In this document: piece by piece, positions 18,525 through 30,267 of the stretch | How positions within the stretch are numbered: position 1 is the first letter of the stretch | Layout: each line of letters begins with the position of its first letter | Assembly (NCBI GenBank): GCA_030693535.1 | Contig: JAUYAL010000056.1 | Coordinates: forward strand, 25,914 to 89,913 | Reading direction: 5' to 3' | Source: Methylotenera sp. | Lineage (GTDB): Bacteria; Pseudomonadota; Gammaproteobacteria; Burkholderiales; Methylophilaceae | Length of the DNA: 64,000 nucleotides | Position numbers and translations under genes: made by a program | Notes under the pieces: generated by a model | What the model saw: only the letters and a program-made list of their open reading frames with translations | What the model was told of the DNA's origin: nothing | Databases searched by the model: none

Positions 18525-19352
18525 TTATGCACGGCTTATGGCTGTACTTTTCAATTTATTTTCATTGCTTAATTTAATGTCACTTTTTTTCTTAATCTCA
18601 ATTGGTTTTTCTTCTAAAGATTTAGCTCCCTCTGGATTAATCCGCACGGAATTCGCTACGACAGGTCTTCGTACCGCAAATCCGTTTGGATAACGTAAAT
18701 CTGCATACGTCACTTTCATGTTTAACCCTGCAATCGTGTGGCTATACACACTTGCAAATTTATCCAATCTGACCTGCATTTCTATCCGGCCTAGCTCAAT
18801 CACCATGTCATTTGTCGTGGAAATTTGCCATGCGCGTCTTGGTGTGAGGGTTAAATTTGCCACCTTTAAATTCGCATTCTTTAATGTTTTACTAATCTCA
18901 ATATACTGTGATGCAACTTCTATAACACCATCACCTGGGCCAAAAAAGACTGGTAAATCGCTGTTTGATGCCGCATGAAACAACTCACCGTGTGTATTTA
19001 CCAATGCAATACTGCCCCACCTTGCCAATGCTTGATGCTCCTCAATTACCACTTCCAATTTATCAGGCCAACGGCGACGTACACTCACTTTGCGTGCCCA
19101 TGGTAATTTCTCAAATGCATTTCTTGCTTTAATGAGATCTAACGTAAAAAAATTACCTTTTAAATGTTTTGCCACAATCAACTTTACTTGCTCACGACTC
19201 ACATGATTTAACTGGCCATTAACGGCAACTTCGCGAAGCGGGAATATAGGTAAATGTACTACTGCAAATAGCACCGCGTAGAGCATAGCAACCATACTCA
19301 CTGCAAACAGCAGATTGGCAATCCAATTGAGCAAAGTAGGCTTATCCCACAT
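18525..19352 (-). CDS. ftsQ: Cell division protein FtsQ
   Basis: Bitopic inner-membrane divisome protein that links FtsB/FtsL to the early ring. A single membrane helix, [20 protein letters not shown], is at about residues 14-33. The periplasmic POTRA domain follows ([20 protein letters not shown]), then the FtsQ/DivIB beta domain with [19 protein letters not shown]. Length is 275 residues. Its start overlaps the end of ddlB by 11 bases, which fits coupled translation. Confidence 0.95.
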   Translation of the reverse strand: MWDKPTLLNWIANLLFAVSMVAMLYAVLFAVVHLPIFPLREVAVNGQLNHVSREQVKLIVAKHLKGNFFTLDLIKARNAFEKLPWARKVSVRRRWPDKLEVVIEEHQALARWGSIALVNTHGELFHAASNSDLPVFFGPGDGVIEVASQYIEISKTLKNANLKVANLTLTPRRAWQISTTNDMVIELGRIEMQVRLDKFASVYSHTIAGLNMKVTYADLRYPNGFAVRRPVVANSVRINPEGAKSLEEKPIEIKKKSDIKLSNENKLKSTAISRA

Positions 19353-20283
19353 CTGCTGACTCCAAAATACGTATAACTAATTCTTTAAAACTAATACCTG
19401 CCGCTTTTGCTGCCATTGGCACTAAGCTATGATCGGTCATGCCAGGACTGGTATTTAGCTCTAAGAAATAGTGTGCTCCTGCTTCGTCCATTAAAAAATC
19501 TACGCGCCCCCAACCTTTGCAACCAACAGCCTTAAATGCAAGCAATGCCTCTGTCTGAATTTGTATTTCTTTTTCAACACTTAAGCCACAAGGACAGAGA
19601 TACTCAGTATCGTTACGTAGATATTTCGCCTCATAATCATAAAATTCATTTTTTGGCACAATACGAATAATAGGTAATGCAATATAATCACCCTTACCAT
19701 CAGAAAGAATGCCGACGGTATATTCACCACCTCCTACAAATTTCTCTGCAATCACTAATGGGTCAGATTGAGCCGCCAATTGGTAGGCCACTTCTAATGT
19801 TCCGGCTTCTTTTACTTTACTGATACCAATACTTGACCCCTCATTGGCGGGTTTCACAAATAATGGCAAGCCTAATTTTTTCTCTATTGCAGCAAAGTCA
19901 CTTGTTACAGTAACTAATTCAAAATCTGGAGTAGTGACATTCATTGCCCGCCATAATAGTTTTGTACGCCATTTATCCATACCTATGGCTGAAGCCATAA
20001 CACCGCTACCAGTGTATGGAATATGCAACATTTCGAGCGCCCCTTGTATGCATCCATCTTCACCAAAGCGGCCGTGCAAATTGATAAATATGCGATCAAA
20101 TGCCTCCAGGTCATGTAATGGCTTATCTCGTGGGTCAAACCCATGCGCATCTATGCCTTGCGCTTGCAGTGCAGTTAGCACAGCAGCACCACTTTTAAGT
20201 GAAATCTCACGCTCATCTGAGTTGCCACCTAATAACACCGCCACTCGACCGAATTTGCTTTCTATAGTTTTAGTGTTTTTCAT
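19342..20283 (-). CDS. ddlB: D-alanine--D-alanine ligase
   Basis: ATP-grasp enzyme that makes D-Ala-D-Ala for peptidoglycan. N-terminal [19 protein letters not shown] is typical of DdlB. The catalytic and ATP-grasp motifs follow: [28 protein letters not shown] and [20 protein letters not shown] at 20283 is preferred, and a TTG three codons upstream is an alternative. Either start overlaps the end of murB. About 313 residues. Confidence 0.97.
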   Translation of the reverse strand: MKNTKTIESKFGRVAVLLGGNSDEREISLKSGAAVLTALQAQGIDAHGFDPRDKPLHDLEAFDRIFINLHGRFGEDGCIQGALEMLHIPYTGSGVMASAIGMDKWRTKLLWRAMNVTTPDFELVTVTSDFAAIEKKLGLPLFVKPANEGSSIGISKVKEAGTLEVAYQLAAQSDPLVIAEKFVGGGEYTVGILSDGKGDYIALPIIRIVPKNEFYDYEAKYLRNDTEYLCPCGLSVEKEIQIQTEALLAFKAVGCKGWGRVDFLMDEAGAHYFLELNTSPGMTDHSLVPMAAKAAGISFKELVIRILESADVG

Positions 20284-21169
20284 ATTCGCCAATCACTTTT
20301 ACCTCTTGTTGCAATGCAATACCATTTTTTTCCAATACCGTTTCGCGCATATGTTTAATCAGTAATTCAATATCAAGTGCATTTGCATTTCCGATATTCA
20401 CAATAAAGTTGGCATGCTTCTCTGAAACCTGCGCACCTCCTATGATGTATCCTTTTAATCCGCTTGCTTCTATTAATCTCGCGGCGTAATCACCGAGAGG
20501 ATTTCTAAACGTAGATCCTGCACTGGGTAAATTGAGTGGCTGAGAAGCCAGCCGAGTTGCTAATAAATCTTTAATTTTTTGTGCTGACTCTTGCGCATCT
20601 CCAGCTTTTAAATTCAGCCAAGCCGAGACAAACCACTCTCCGGCAACAGGCATATCTACATGGCGGTAACTTGCAATAAATGTGCTTGCTTCACGCTTAT
20701 TTAATTCACCTAATCTGTTAATGGTAGTGACACTATTCACTACATTCCAAGTTTCAGTCCCATAACAACCTGCATTCATCGCAAGCGCGCCACCTAATGT
20801 GCCGGGTATCCCAGCAAAAAATTCTGCCCCTTGTTTAGATTCTCTGGCACAAAATTTTGCCAATTTTCCACAAGTCACTCCAGCCTCAGCATATACAAGA
20901 CCACCATCCATTTTCATTTCGGTTAGCACGTTATGCATCAATATGACCGTGCCACGTACACCACCATCACGAACTAATAAATTTGAACCTAAGCCAATAA
21001 AATAAATAGGCTGATCTACGTCTAAACTTTGCAAGAATAGGCGCAAATCATCTAGCCCGACTGGAATATATAACTGCTCAGCAGGCCCACCGACTCGCCA
21101 GCTGGTATAGCGTGCCATTGGCTCGTTAAATAGCAACTTGCCTGCAAATTGATGAGACGCAGTTGTCAC
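20270..21169 (-). CDS. murB: UDP-N-acetylenolpyruvoylglucosamine reductase
   Basis: FAD-dependent reductase that completes UDP-MurNAc. The FAD-binding motif [15 protein letters not shown] lies at about residues 55-70. [20 protein letters not shown] is the second FAD segment, and [10 protein letters not shown] contains the catalytic serine. At 299 residues it is the shorter type, lacking extra loops of the E. coli enzyme. It starts three bases after the murC stop. Confidence 0.97.
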   Translation of the reverse strand: MTTASHQFAGKLLFNEPMARYTSWRVGGPAEQLYIPVGLDDLRLFLQSLDVDQPIYFIGLGSNLLVRDGGVRGTVILMHNVLTEMKMDGGLVYAEAGVTCGKLAKFCARESKQGAEFFAGIPGTLGGALAMNAGCYGTETWNVVNSVTTINRLGELNKREASTFIASYRHVDMPVAGEWFVSAWLNLKAGDAQESAQKIKDLLATRLASQPLNLPSAGSTFRNPLGDYAARLIEASGLKGYIIGGAQVSEKHANFIVNIGNANALDIELLIKHMRETVLEKNGIALQQEVKVIGEYEKH

Positions 21170-21171
21170 TT

Positions 21172-22578
21172 TCAGTTCGGCTCCTTTAAAGCTAAGGCTC
21201 TAGTTTTCTCTGCAACATGTCCAATAGAACCAGCGCCCATTACAATCACAACATCATCTGCTTTTACCGCATTCCAAATAGCTTCTGGCAACTCACCTGT
21301 TGTTTCTACAAACAACGGCTCAACTTTCCCCGCAACTCGAATAGAACGAATGAGCGAACGTGTATCTGCTGCCACAATTGGCGATTCACCTGCCGAATAA
21401 ACTTCAGTAAGCAATACAGCATCTGCGCTTGATAAGACACGAACAAAGTCTTCGAAGCAATCACGTGTTCGTGTGTAGCGATGCGGTTGAAAAGCCATGA
21501 CCAATCGACGATTTGGGAAGGCTGCACGTGCTGCAGCAATCACTGCCTGCATTTCTACAGGGTGATGGCCATAATCGTCTATCAAAGTAAATGTGCCACC
21601 GGCACTACAAGGTATTTCACCATATCGTTCGAAGCGTCTGCCTACGCCTTTGAATTCTTTTAGCGCCTTAATTATTGCTACATCAGGTACATCTAACTCA
21701 CTAGCAATGGCAATAGCAGCAAGCGCGTTCAGCACATAGTGGTTGCCTGGTAGATTTAAAGTCACGTCAAACTCTGTTATCACACCATTGATACGTTGAA
21801 CCGTAAAATGCATTTTTCCATCATCCGCCCGCACATTGACTGCACGAACTTTTGCACTTTCACTAAAACCATAAGTCATTACAGGTTTAGTGACGCGAGG
21901 AAGAATCTCACGTACATTGACATCATCTATGCAAACCACTGCCATCCCCCAAAACGGCAGTTGCTGTAAAAATTCTACGAATGCACTTTTAAGTTTATCG
22001 AAACTATGTTCATAAGTATCCATGTGATCTTGGTCTATATTGGTGACCACCGCCATTACTGGTGTGAGATGCAAGAATGAAGCATCAGATTCATCAGCTT
22101 CAGCTACTATGTATTCACCTGTACCAAGCTTGGCGTTAGCATTAGCAGCCTCTAACTTACCGCCAATTACAAAGGTAGGGTCCATGCCTGCTTCCGCCAA
22201 AATACTTGCGATCAGACTGGTGGTGGTCGTTTTTCCATGCGTACCAGCAACAGCGATACCCTGCCTAAAACGCATCAACTCTGCCAACATTAGCGCACGC
22301 GGTACGACTGGAATATTCTTAGCTCTAGCGGCTTTCACTTCTGGGTTTTCTTCATTGACCGCACTTGACACCACCACAACGTCAGCATTGCCTAGATTTT
22401 CAGCCGCGTGCCCTTGGTACACGTTTGCACCAAAGGCTATTAAACGTTGCGTTGTTGCATTGACTGCTAAATCAGAGCCACTAACGGTAAAATCTAAATT
22501 GATGAGCACCTCAGCAATGCCACTCATACCAGAACCACCAATGCCAACAAAATGTATATTTTTAACTTTATGTTTCAT
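21172..22578 (-). CDS. murC: UDP-N-acetylmuramate--L-alanine ligase
   Basis: Adds L-alanine to UDP-MurNAc, the first step of stem peptide synthesis. The N-terminal Rossmann motif is [17 protein letters not shown]. The Mur ligase P-loop is [16 protein letters not shown] at about residue 110. [12 protein letters not shown] and [12 protein letters not shown] complete the family signature. Length of 468 residues is normal. It lies nine bases after murG. Confidence 0.98.
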   Translation of the reverse strand: MKHKVKNIHFVGIGGSGMSGIAEVLINLDFTVSGSDLAVNATTQRLIAFGANVYQGHAAENLGNADVVVVSSAVNEENPEVKAARAKNIPVVPRALMLAELMRFRQGIAVAGTHGKTTTTSLIASILAEAGMDPTFVIGGKLEAANANAKLGTGEYIVAEADESDASFLHLTPVMAVVTNIDQDHMDTYEHSFDKLKSAFVEFLQQLPFWGMAVVCIDDVNVREILPRVTKPVMTYGFSESAKVRAVNVRADDGKMHFTVQRINGVITEFDVTLNLPGNHYVLNALAAIAIASELDVPDVAIIKALKEFKGVGRRFERYGEIPCSAGGTFTLIDDYGHHPVEMQAVIAAARAAFPNRRLVMAFQPHRYTRTRDCFEDFVRVLSSADAVLLTEVYSAGESPIVAADTRSLIRSIRVAGKVEPLFVETTGELPEAIWNAVKADDVVIVMGAGSIGHVAEKTRALALKEPN

Positions 22579-22587
22579 GCTATTACG

Positions 22588-23673
22588 CTAAAGCGCTACC
22601 TCCATACAGATTTTTGCGACGTCTGCCGTGGCATTAGGCTTACCTAGACTTTTTGCTCTTATTGCCATAGCCAAGCATTCATCACGACTTAAACCGCCAA
22701 TGATTCCCGCTATAGCTTCTATTGTTAATTCTTTTTGCTGTACTAAAAATGCTGCGCCGCTTTCAACTAAAAACAAAGCATTGGTCGTTTGATGATCATC
22801 AACTGCATGTGGAAATGGCACCATTAGAGAACCTAAACCTAGCGCTGAGACCTCCGCGACTGTCAAAGCGCCAGCTCTGCAAATCACAAAATCTGCCCAA
22901 GCGTAGATTGATGCCATATCATTGATAAATGCACGTGTATCAGCTGTTACACCAGATTTTTGATAGTTCTCATTTAAAGCATCAATATGCTTAACACCTG
23001 CTTGGTGAATAATTTGCGGGCGTTTTTTCTCAGGCAGTCTTGCGACGGCCTGCGGGATATATTCATTCAAAGCTTGAGCACCCAAACTTCCACCAATAAC
23101 CAATAAACGCAAGGCACCAGTACGTTCAGCAAAGCGGCTTTCTGGCAAAGGCAATGAAACAATATCTGCTCTTACTGGGTTGCCTACAATCTGCGCTTTG
23201 TTGCCAAACGCTACTGGAAAAGCTGCCAATACGCGCGTTGCAAATTTTGCTAAGACTTTATTGGTTAAGCCAGCAACTGAATTTTGCTCATGTATCACCA
23301 GTGGCTTTCCTAACAATTTTGCCATCAATCCGCCTGGAAATGCGGCAAAGCCACCCATACCAAGCACCACATTTGGTCGATGCTGACGTAAGGCGCTTAT
23401 GCTCTGGCTAAAAGCTTTTGTCAATTTCACAGGTAATAACAGCCAGCCCAGCAAGCCTTTACCGCGAACACCGCGCATGGTAATCATGGCTTTTTTATAA
23501 CCTTTATTTTCTATTAATCGATTTTCCATACCGCCTTGTGTACACAGCCATACGATGTTCCAGCCCATATCTTTTAAATGGTCAGCCACAGCCATTGCTG
23601 GGTAGATATGGCCACCAGTTCCGCCAGCCATCACCATTAAGGTTTTTACGCGCATATTTTCAGGTTTACTCAT
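22588..23673 (-). CDS. murG: UDP-GlcNAc transferase MurG
   Basis: Peripheral inner-membrane glycosyltransferase that converts lipid I to lipid II. N-terminal [19 protein letters not shown] and [12 protein letters not shown] are glycine-rich donor and acceptor loops. [12 protein letters not shown] and the C-terminal [20 protein letters not shown] are GT28 signatures. The ATG at 23673 overlaps the ftsW stop as ATGA, so the genes are coupled. Length 361 residues. Confidence 0.98.
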   Translation of the reverse strand: MSKPENMRVKTLMVMAGGTGGHIYPAMAVADHLKDMGWNIVWLCTQGGMENRLIENKGYKKAMITMRGVRGKGLLGWLLLPVKLTKAFSQSISALRQHRPNVVLGMGGFAAFPGGLMAKLLGKPLVIHEQNSVAGLTNKVLAKFATRVLAAFPVAFGNKAQIVGNPVRADIVSLPLPESRFAERTGALRLLVIGGSLGAQALNEYIPQAVARLPEKKRPQIIHQAGVKHIDALNENYQKSGVTADTRAFINDMASIYAWADFVICRAGALTVAEVSALGLGSLMVPFPHAVDDHQTTNALFLVESGAAFLVQQKELTIEAIAGIIGGLSRDECLAMAIRAKSLGKPNATADVAKICMEVAL

Positions 23674-24833
23674 GCTGGCAAACCCTTCTGCAGACGTCTA
23701 TTCTCAAAATCAATTCTGAGTACAATCGCCATCGCAATACAATTTGCCAATATTCCACTTCCCCCAAAAGACATTAAAGGCAAGGTCAAACCTTTTGTAG
23801 GCAACAACCCCATGTTCACGCCCATATTGATAATGCCTTGTACGCCAATCCAAACGCCTAGGCCCTGTGCCAGCAAAGCGGCAAAATATCGCTCATTTGC
23901 AATCGACTCTTTGGCTATGCCAAATGAACGAATAACTATCCATAAAAATAGGCCAATGACAGTTAATACGCCAACAAAACCTAACTCTTCAGCGATTACT
24001 GCTAACAGAAAATCAGTGTGTGCTTCAGGCAAATATAGTAATTTCTCCACACTGGCACCCAAGCCCACACCAAACCATTCACCACGACCAAATGCAATGA
24101 GTGCATGTGACAATTGATAACCTTTGCCATAAGGATCAGCCCAAGGATCCATAAAACCAACCACACGCTCTAAACGATAAGGCGAGCTCCAAATCAAGAA
24201 TACGAAACCCACTACCAACAAAATGATTAAGCCCACAAAAATACGACCGTTGATTCCTCCCAGCCATAAAATTGAAATTGAAATTGCGGCGATTACAGCG
24301 AATGCGCCAAAGTCTGGTTCAAGTAATAACAAGCCCCCAACTAATAGCATTACTGCAAGCATTGGCATAAATCCTTTTGCGAAGCTATCCATTACCGCTG
24401 CTTTTCGTACGGTGTAATCTGCCACGTACATTGCTGCAAATAGTTTCATAAATTCTGAAGGTTGAGGGTTTATGACAAACAGCCTCAACCAGCGACGGCT
24501 ACCGCCCGCCTTAATACCTATTCCTGGAATCAGCACTAAAACTAGCAAGGCTAAGCCAATTAAAAACAAATAGGGTGCCATTTTTTGCCACCATGCAATG
24601 GGGATATTGAACGCGACAAATGCAGCGCTTAAGGCTACAACCATAAATATGGCTTGATGTACCAAATAATAGCTACTGTTATGGCCTACGCCTTTATCCG
24701 CTTCAGCAATGGCAATAGACGATGAATACACCATCACCAAGCCTATACCTAACAAACACAATACGGCCCATAAAAAACCTTGATCGTAACTGGGTGAGTT
24801 TATGCGTTCGCGATTAAGCATGGCTGTAATCAT
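23670..24833 (-). CDS. ftsW: SEDS glycan polymerase FtsW
   Basis: Polytopic SEDS-family peptidoglycan polymerase acting at the septum with FtsI. About ten hydrophobic segments are visible. The family signature [20 protein letters not shown], then [20 protein letters not shown], is present, and the end [20 protein letters not shown] is typical. Length is 387 residues. Start and stop overlap neighbouring murD and murG by four bases each. Confidence 0.97.
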   Translation of the reverse strand: MITAMLNRERINSPSYDQGFLWAVLCLLGIGLVMVYSSSIAIAEADKGVGHNSSYYLVHQAIFMVVALSAAFVAFNIPIAWWQKMAPYLFLIGLALLVLVLIPGIGIKAGGSRRWLRLFVINPQPSEFMKLFAAMYVADYTVRKAAVMDSFAKGFMPMLAVMLLVGGLLLLEPDFGAFAVIAAISISILWLGGINGRIFVGLIILLVVGFVFLIWSSPYRLERVVGFMDPWADPYGKGYQLSHALIAFGRGEWFGVGLGASVEKLLYLPEAHTDFLLAVIAEELGFVGVLTVIGLFLWIVIRSFGIAKESIANERYFAALLAQGLGVWIGVQGIINMGVNMGLLPTKGLTLPLMSFGGSGILANCIAMAIVLRIDFENRRLQKGLPA

Positions 24834-26215
24834 GCCGATTCCTTAAACTTCGCTTTTAGTGTAGTTACTGCATCTACGAACACTTCGGCTCTATGCACAT
24901 AATTTTTGAACATATCAAAACTGGCACATGCTGGTGATAACAGTACTGCGTCACCTATTTCGGCAAGTTTCTTGGCTATATTGACTGCTTCAGGCAAATC
25001 TATCGCATGATATAAAGGGATCCCCGTTGCTAACAATGTAGCTTCTATCAATGGGGCATCACGACCGATTAAAACTACTGCACGCGCATTTGTGGTAACG
25101 GCTTCTGTTAAAGGTTTAAAATCTTGACCTTTTCCATCGCCACCAGCAATCAGCACTACTTTTTGCGACATGCCTGTGAGCGCTGCACAAGTCGCACCTA
25201 CATTAGTGCCTTTTGAATCGTCGTAATAATCTACTTCGTCAATATTGGCGACCCACTCCACACGGTGCGGCAAGCCTTTAAAGTTATACAAGGTTTGAAT
25301 GATGGGTGCGTAATCAACTCCAATAGCGCGACACAATGCAACAGCGGCTAGCGCATTGGCCGCATTATGCAAACCTACTATTTTCAAATCTAACAGATTG
25401 ATGAGTTCTTTTTCACCTTCACAAAGCCATGTTTGACCTTCGACTGATTTCAGTCCATACGAATTCTCTTGATTGCTGTCATCTGACAAGCCAAACGTCA
25501 CCTGCGCTAATTTTGGCCGCGCCATCATCATGCTCCAAGCGTCGTCTCGGTTAAGTACTTGCATACGTGCGTTGTAAAAAATGCGTGCTTTTGCAATGGC
25601 GTAATCTTGCAAACTGTCGTAGCGATCCATATGGTCTTCAGATAAGTTCAACATTGTAGCTGCATCAACTTTTAAGTTAGTCGTGGTCTCAAGCTGAAAA
25701 CTCGACAACTCCAACACGTATACATCTGGTGTACCCATACTCAAAGTATCTAGTACGGCTAAACCAATATTGCCAGCTACGATAGTTTTCAAGCCCGCGG
25801 CCTTGCACATTTCACCCACCAAGGTCGTCACAGTGGTTTTGCCATTAGATCCAGTAATGGCGATCACTTTTGCATCAGTCGGACGGGTTGGGCGATTGAG
25901 ATGGCGTGCAAACAACTCAACATCACCAACAATACTAATACCACGCTTAATAGCCGCTTGAATTTCAGGCTCGCTAAGCGGCACACCTGGGCTTGCCACA
26001 ATTAAATCTACATCGCTAAATATTTTTGCAGTAAAAGCACCAGTATGAATGTTCACTTCTGACAATTCAGACTTTAGCGCATCAATGCCCGGTGGATTTT
26101 CGCGTGTATCTGCCACGGTCAATCGTGCTCCTTGCAGGTTTAACCAACGCAAGGCTGATAACCCCGTTTCACCAAGGCCTAGCACTAATACTTTTTTATC
26201 TTTATATGTTGTCAT
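24830..26215 (-). CDS. murD: UDP-N-acetylmuramoylalanine--D-glutamate ligase
   Basis: Adds D-glutamate to UDP-MurNAc-L-Ala. The N-terminal domain has [17 protein letters not shown]. The P-loop is [18 protein letters not shown] near residue 118. [16 protein letters not shown] and [15 protein letters not shown] are MurD signatures. Length is 461 residues. It follows mraY after a 124-base gap holding a palindromic repeat, the largest break in the upstream half of the dcw cluster. Confidence 0.98.
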   Translation of the reverse strand: MTTYKDKKVLVLGLGETGLSALRWLNLQGARLTVADTRENPPGIDALKSELSEVNIHTGAFTAKIFSDVDLIVASPGVPLSEPEIQAAIKRGISIVGDVELFARHLNRPTRPTDAKVIAITGSNGKTTVTTLVGEMCKAAGLKTIVAGNIGLAVLDTLSMGTPDVYVLELSSFQLETTTNLKVDAATMLNLSEDHMDRYDSLQDYAIAKARIFYNARMQVLNRDDAWSMMMARPKLAQVTFGLSDDSNQENSYGLKSVEGQTWLCEGEKELINLLDLKIVGLHNAANALAAVALCRAIGVDYAPIIQTLYNFKGLPHRVEWVANIDEVDYYDDSKGTNVGATCAALTGMSQKVVLIAGGDGKGQDFKPLTEAVTTNARAVVLIGRDAPLIEATLLATGIPLYHAIDLPEAVNIAKKLAEIGDAVLLSPACASFDMFKNYVHRAEVFVDAVTTLKAKFKESA

Positions 26216-26231
26216 ATTGCTTTAAAAACTT

Positions 26232-26327
26232 TTCACCACAAAGACACTAAGGCACGAAGAAATACAAAAGCAAGACAACCTCCTTAGTGCTTGGGATTTC
26301 TTTGCGCCTCCGTGCCTCTTTGGTGAA
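26232..26327. repeat. Imperfect palindromic repeat between mraY and murD
   Basis: The left arm at 26232-26263 begins TTCACCACAAAGACACTAAG. The right arm at 26296-26327 ends CGTGCCTCTTTGGTGAA. The two are about 32 bases each and imperfectly complementary. Sequences of this kind (TTCACCACAAAG... mirrored by CTTTGTGGTGAA) occur as dispersed intergenic palindromes in many bacterial genomes. It fills most of the only real gap among the mur genes here. Confidence 0.7.
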
Positions 26328-26339
26328 TGCATTTTATTA

Positions 26340-27443
26340 TTACCTCAACTTCAAACTGGCCAAGCCAATCAACACCAAGATCATGCTGATAATCCAAAAG
26401 CGCACAACCACTTGTGTTTCTTTCCAGCCTTTTTCTTCATAGTGATGGTGCAATGGCGCCATTAAAAAGATACGTTTACCAATCCCTGTTTTATGTTTGG
26501 TATATTTAAAATATAGGACCTGCGCCGCCACTGAAAAAGTCTCTATAACAAATACACCGCCCATAATGAATAAAATGATTTCTTGTCGGACAATCACCGC
26601 CACGATGCCCAGAGCCGCACCCAGTGCCAACGCGCCAACATCGCCCATAAAGACTTCAGCAGGGTAGGCGTTAAACCATAAAAATCCTAAACCAGCGCCT
26701 GCCATAGCAGCGCAAAACACCATAAGTTCACCAGCTCCCGCCACATATGGGACGCCTAAATATTTTGAGAAATACAAGTGTCCTGCTACGTAAGCAAAAA
26801 TACCCAAAGCACCAGCCACCATCACTGTAGGCAAAATGGCTAAGCCATCTAGCCCGTCCGTCAAGTTCACCGCATTACTGCTGCCAACCACCACCAAATA
26901 AGTCAGCACCATAAATCCAACTGCGCTTAATGGCAGCACAAGATGCTTAAAGAATGGGACTATTAATGTGGTTTCTACAGGACTTGTATGTGTTTTATAT
27001 AAAAATGCCGCAACAACGATACCAATTAAACTTTGCCAAAAAAACTTAGCTTTAGCTGACAAACCTTTAGGATTTTTATAAACCACTTTACGATAATCAT
27101 CTACCCAGCCAACAGCCCCAAAACCTAAAGTAGTGAACAACACCACCCAAACAAAACGGTTGCTTAAATCTGCCCAAAGTAATGTTGATACGGCAATGGC
27201 GACTAAAATCAATGCCCCACCCATTGTTGGCGTTCCAGTTTTAATTAGATGCGTTTGTGGGCCATCATCACGCACGGCTTGTCCGACTTTGTATTGAGTC
27301 AGTTTACGTATCATGGCTGGACCAGCAATAAAAGAAATCGCCAATGCAGTCAGCGTAGCCATAACTGCACGCAAGGTGATGTAGTTGAACACATTAAAGC
27401 CGCGAATATCCTGTGCCAAATATCTAGCAAGTTCTAATAACAT
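26340..27443 (-). CDS. mraY: Phospho-MurNAc-pentapeptide transferase MraY
   Basis: Integral membrane enzyme that joins phospho-MurNAc-pentapeptide to undecaprenyl phosphate, forming lipid I. About ten membrane helices are seen. [22 protein letters not shown] and [15 protein letters not shown] are catalytic-site signatures, with further [17 protein letters not shown] and [14 protein letters not shown]. At 367 residues it is normal. Its start base overlaps the end of the murF stop. Confidence 0.98.
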   Translation of the reverse strand: MLLELARYLAQDIRGFNVFNYITLRAVMATLTALAISFIAGPAMIRKLTQYKVGQAVRDDGPQTHLIKTGTPTMGGALILVAIAVSTLLWADLSNRFVWVVLFTTLGFGAVGWVDDYRKVVYKNPKGLSAKAKFFWQSLIGIVVAAFLYKTHTSPVETTLIVPFFKHLVLPLSAVGFMVLTYLVVVGSSNAVNLTDGLDGLAILPTVMVAGALGIFAYVAGHLYFSKYLGVPYVAGAGELMVFCAAMAGAGLGFLWFNAYPAEVFMGDVGALALGAALGIVAVIVRQEIILFIMGGVFVIETFSVAAQVLYFKYTKHKTGIGKRIFLMAPLHHHYEEKGWKETQVVVRFWIISMILVLIGLASLKLR

Positions 27444-28834
27444 TACATATTCTCCATTGCTAATTTTTCGTTAGTTTGTTCTTCAAGCAAATCAACCACT
27501 CGCTCCATCCTCATAAAACGCGAGCCCTTTATTAAGACCGTTGTATCACCATTTAATAGAGGCTTAATATTTTCCGAAATTGCCATTGGTGTCGCATAAT
27601 TTTGAGCCCCTTCTCCAAAGCCACGACCCATTTCAATACTTAATTCACCCAAACAGTAAAGTTTAGTAAGCCCCGCAGCTTTAGCATAAGCTCCAATTTC
27701 TTCATGCATATGTTTTGCATCGGCCCCCAACTCACCCATATCACCTAACACTAATATTTTCTCGCCTGCCTGATTTGCTAACACATCAATCGCCGCTTTC
27801 ATCGAATCTGGATTGGCGTTATAAGTGTCGTCAATCAGGATCGACTGGCAAAGTCCGCGCTTTCTTTGCAAGCGGCCCTTTACACCAGAAAAACTCTCTA
27901 GGCCGAGTGCTATATCAGCATTAGATACTCCCAATGCAACAGCTACAGCACTTGCTGCCAGCGCATTGCTGATGTTGTGTGCGCCTAATACATTCAACGT
28001 AATGATGATTTCACCCTGTGGCGTCTTTAAGTGCATGCGAGTTAAGCCACTTTCTTCCACATAAGTCGCGCTAACTTCTGCTTGCTGTTTTGAATCAACA
28101 TGTTCTAGGCCAAATGTAATGATTTTCTTACCAATATTGAGTGTCTTCCAATAAGCAGCATAATCATCATTCGCATTGATTATCGCCACACCACTTTCAA
28201 TTAATCCAGAAAAAATTTCACCTTTAGCTTTTGCAATATTGGCGCGCGATCCTACTTCACCAATATGTGCTGTCCCAGCGTTGTTAATCAACGCAACGGT
28301 CGGTTTTGTAATTTTGGTTAAATAATCAATTTCACCTAAATGATTCATGCCCATTTCAATCACAGAGTACTGATGCATACCGCTTAATTTAAGTAAAGTT
28401 AGTGGCAGTCCAATATGATTATTAAAATTACCCGCCGTGGCATGTATCGAATTAACGTTTCCTGCTTTGGCTACCAAAATCGCAGTAATCATTTCTTTAA
28501 CTGTAGTTTTGCCATTACTACCAGTGATAGCAATCACCGGAATTGCAAATTTCTCGCGCCAATATGCTGCCAGCGCACCTAGCGCTTGACACGTATCTTC
28601 CACTACAATCGCTGGCGCTATTCCTAGATTAGCATTTGAAATCAATGTCGCCACAGCGCCTTGTGAAATGGCTTGGGCCGCAAAATCATGTCCATCAAAA
28701 TGGTCGCCCTTTAACGCAACAAATAACTGCCCCTTCGTCACATTTCGGCTATCTGTGCCCACGCTTATAAATTCGGCATCTTTGCCAACCAATCTACCAT
28801 TCATGGCTTTAGCAGCTTCGCTTAACAACATCAT
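27443..28834 (-). CDS. murF: UDP-MurNAc-tripeptide--D-Ala-D-Ala ligase
   Basis: Adds the D-Ala-D-Ala dipeptide made by DdlB. The P-loop [19 protein letters not shown] is near residue 108. [14 protein letters not shown] and LGDMGELG follow as in other MurF proteins, and the N-terminal domain contains [16 protein letters not shown]. Length 463 residues. ATG overlaps the murE stop by four bases. Confidence 0.98.
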   Translation of the reverse strand: MMLLSEAAKAMNGRLVGKDAEFISVGTDSRNVTKGQLFVALKGDHFDGHDFAAQAISQGAVATLISNANLGIAPAIVVEDTCQALGALAAYWREKFAIPVIAITGSNGKTTVKEMITAILVAKAGNVNSIHATAGNFNNHIGLPLTLLKLSGMHQYSVIEMGMNHLGEIDYLTKITKPTVALINNAGTAHIGEVGSRANIAKAKGEIFSGLIESGVAIINANDDYAAYWKTLNIGKKIITFGLEHVDSKQQAEVSATYVEESGLTRMHLKTPQGEIIITLNVLGAHNISNALAASAVAVALGVSNADIALGLESFSGVKGRLQRKRGLCQSILIDDTYNANPDSMKAAIDVLANQAGEKILVLGDMGELGADAKHMHEEIGAYAKAAGLTKLYCLGELSIEMGRGFGEGAQNYATPMAISENIKPLLNGDTTVLIKGSRFMRMERVVDLLEEQTNEKLAMENM

Positions 28835-30267
28835 AGGTAATCCACCACACGCGCTTTTAATGCCGACTGTGCCACTAGCGCATCTTCAAAAGGCTGTTTC
28901 ACACCAGCAATTTCTTGATAATTTTCATGACCTTTTCCTGCCACCAGCACAATATCCCCTTGTTTAGCCAACTTAACCGCTAGTTGAATTGCCTTTGCGC
29001 GGTCTGGCTCAACACTAAATTTGCCTTGCATACCGCTTACCACAGCGCTAATAATTGCTGCAGGTTCTTCACTGCGTGGGTTATCAGACGTTACAATTAC
29101 CAAATTCGCTAATTTGCTTGCCACTGAACCCATCAACGGACGCTTACCCGCATCACGATCGCCGCCACAGCCAAACACACAAATCAATTGACCTTGCGTT
29201 TGCTCTTTTAACGTACTTAATACTTTGTCTAATGCATCTGGCGTATGCGCGTAATCCACCACCACTAGCGGCAATTCACCACCACCCAATTGTTGCATAC
29301 GACCTAGCACTGGTTTAATTTTTGCGATGGCACTCACAGCGTCGGCCAAGCTTACTTTGAGGGCTAATAGCGTAGCCAATACCGCCAACACGTTATATGC
29401 ATTAAAGCGACCTAGCACTGGTGCAATTAGCAGGCTAGAACCTTGTGGCGTGACAACCTGTATACTCAAACCTGCATCATGCAATTTCAAATCGCTACCT
29501 CGCACATCGGCAGTTCCAAATCCGTAAGTCGTGCATGGCTTATTTTGCGTTCTTAATGTGCTAACTAATTTGCTACCAAAAGCATCATCCACATTCACAA
29601 TCGCTGCGCCCAAGCTGTCCCAAACGAAAAGTTTTTGCTTGGCTTCACCGTAGGCTTCCATAGTTTTGTGATAATCTAAATGGTCATGACTTAAATTAGT
29701 GAGCACTGCGATATCAAACGCCACTCCATTAACTCGACCTTGATCTAAACCATGCGACGACACCTCCATCACGACTGCATCAGCTTGCTGTGCTACAAAA
29801 TCTGCCAGCATACCTTGCAGCAGAATCGCGTCTGGCGTTGTGTTAACAGCCGCTGTCTGTGAAGTTAAAAAACCGTTGCCAATAGTGCCTAATACCGCTG
29901 TTTTTTTACCTAAAAAAGTTAAACATTGCGCAATCCACTGACTGACTGATGTTTTGCCATTTGTGCCAGTGACCCCTATCATACTTAGCTGCCCTGATGG
30001 TGCTTTATAAAACTCTGAGGCAATAATGCCAGCCTGTTGCTTCAAACCTTCTACTGAGGCATTACTAACTTTCCAGCCTGTTTGCCATACAAAGTCTTGC
30101 GCTTCCCAAACCACCGCTTTAGCACCTGCTTTAATGGCTAGTGCAATGTAGTTTCTGCCATCGTTCTTTTCACCCGGATAAGCTAAAAACAATGACCCCA
30201 TCTTCACTTGACGGCTATCTGAAGTGATGGAAGTAAATGACTGATTAAATGAAGCAAGAATGGTCAC
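28831..30267 (-). CDS. murE: UDP-MurNAc-L-Ala-D-Glu--meso-DAP ligase
   Basis: Adds meso-diaminopimelate to the stem peptide. The P-loop is IGVTGTNGKTSVSQWIAQ. The C-terminal substrate motif DNPRSEEP selects meso-diaminopimelate, as in other Gram-negatives. VVDYAHTPDALDKVL and VFGCGGDRDAGKRP are also present. Length 478 residues. It is coupled by four-base overlaps to ftsI and murF. Confidence 0.98.
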   Translation of the reverse strand: MTILASFNQSFTSITSDSRQVKMGSLFLAYPGEKNDGRNYIALAIKAGAKAVVWEAQDFVWQTGWKVSNASVEGLKQQAGIIASEFYKAPSGQLSMIGVTGTNGKTSVSQWIAQCLTFLGKKTAVLGTIGNGFLTSQTAAVNTTPDAILLQGMLADFVAQQADAVVMEVSSHGLDQGRVNGVAFDIAVLTNLSHDHLDYHKTMEAYGEAKQKLFVWDSLGAAIVNVDDAFGSKLVSTLRTQNKPCTTYGFGTADVRGSDLKLHDAGLSIQVVTPQGSSLLIAPVLGRFNAYNVLAVLATLLALKVSLADAVSAIAKIKPVLGRMQQLGGGELPLVVVDYAHTPDALDKVLSTLKEQTQGQLICVFGCGGDRDAGKRPLMGSVASKLANLVIVTSDNPRSEEPAAIISAVVSGMQGKFSVEPDRAKAIQLAVKLAKQGDIVLVAGKGHENYQEIAGVKQPFEDALVAQSALKARVVDYL

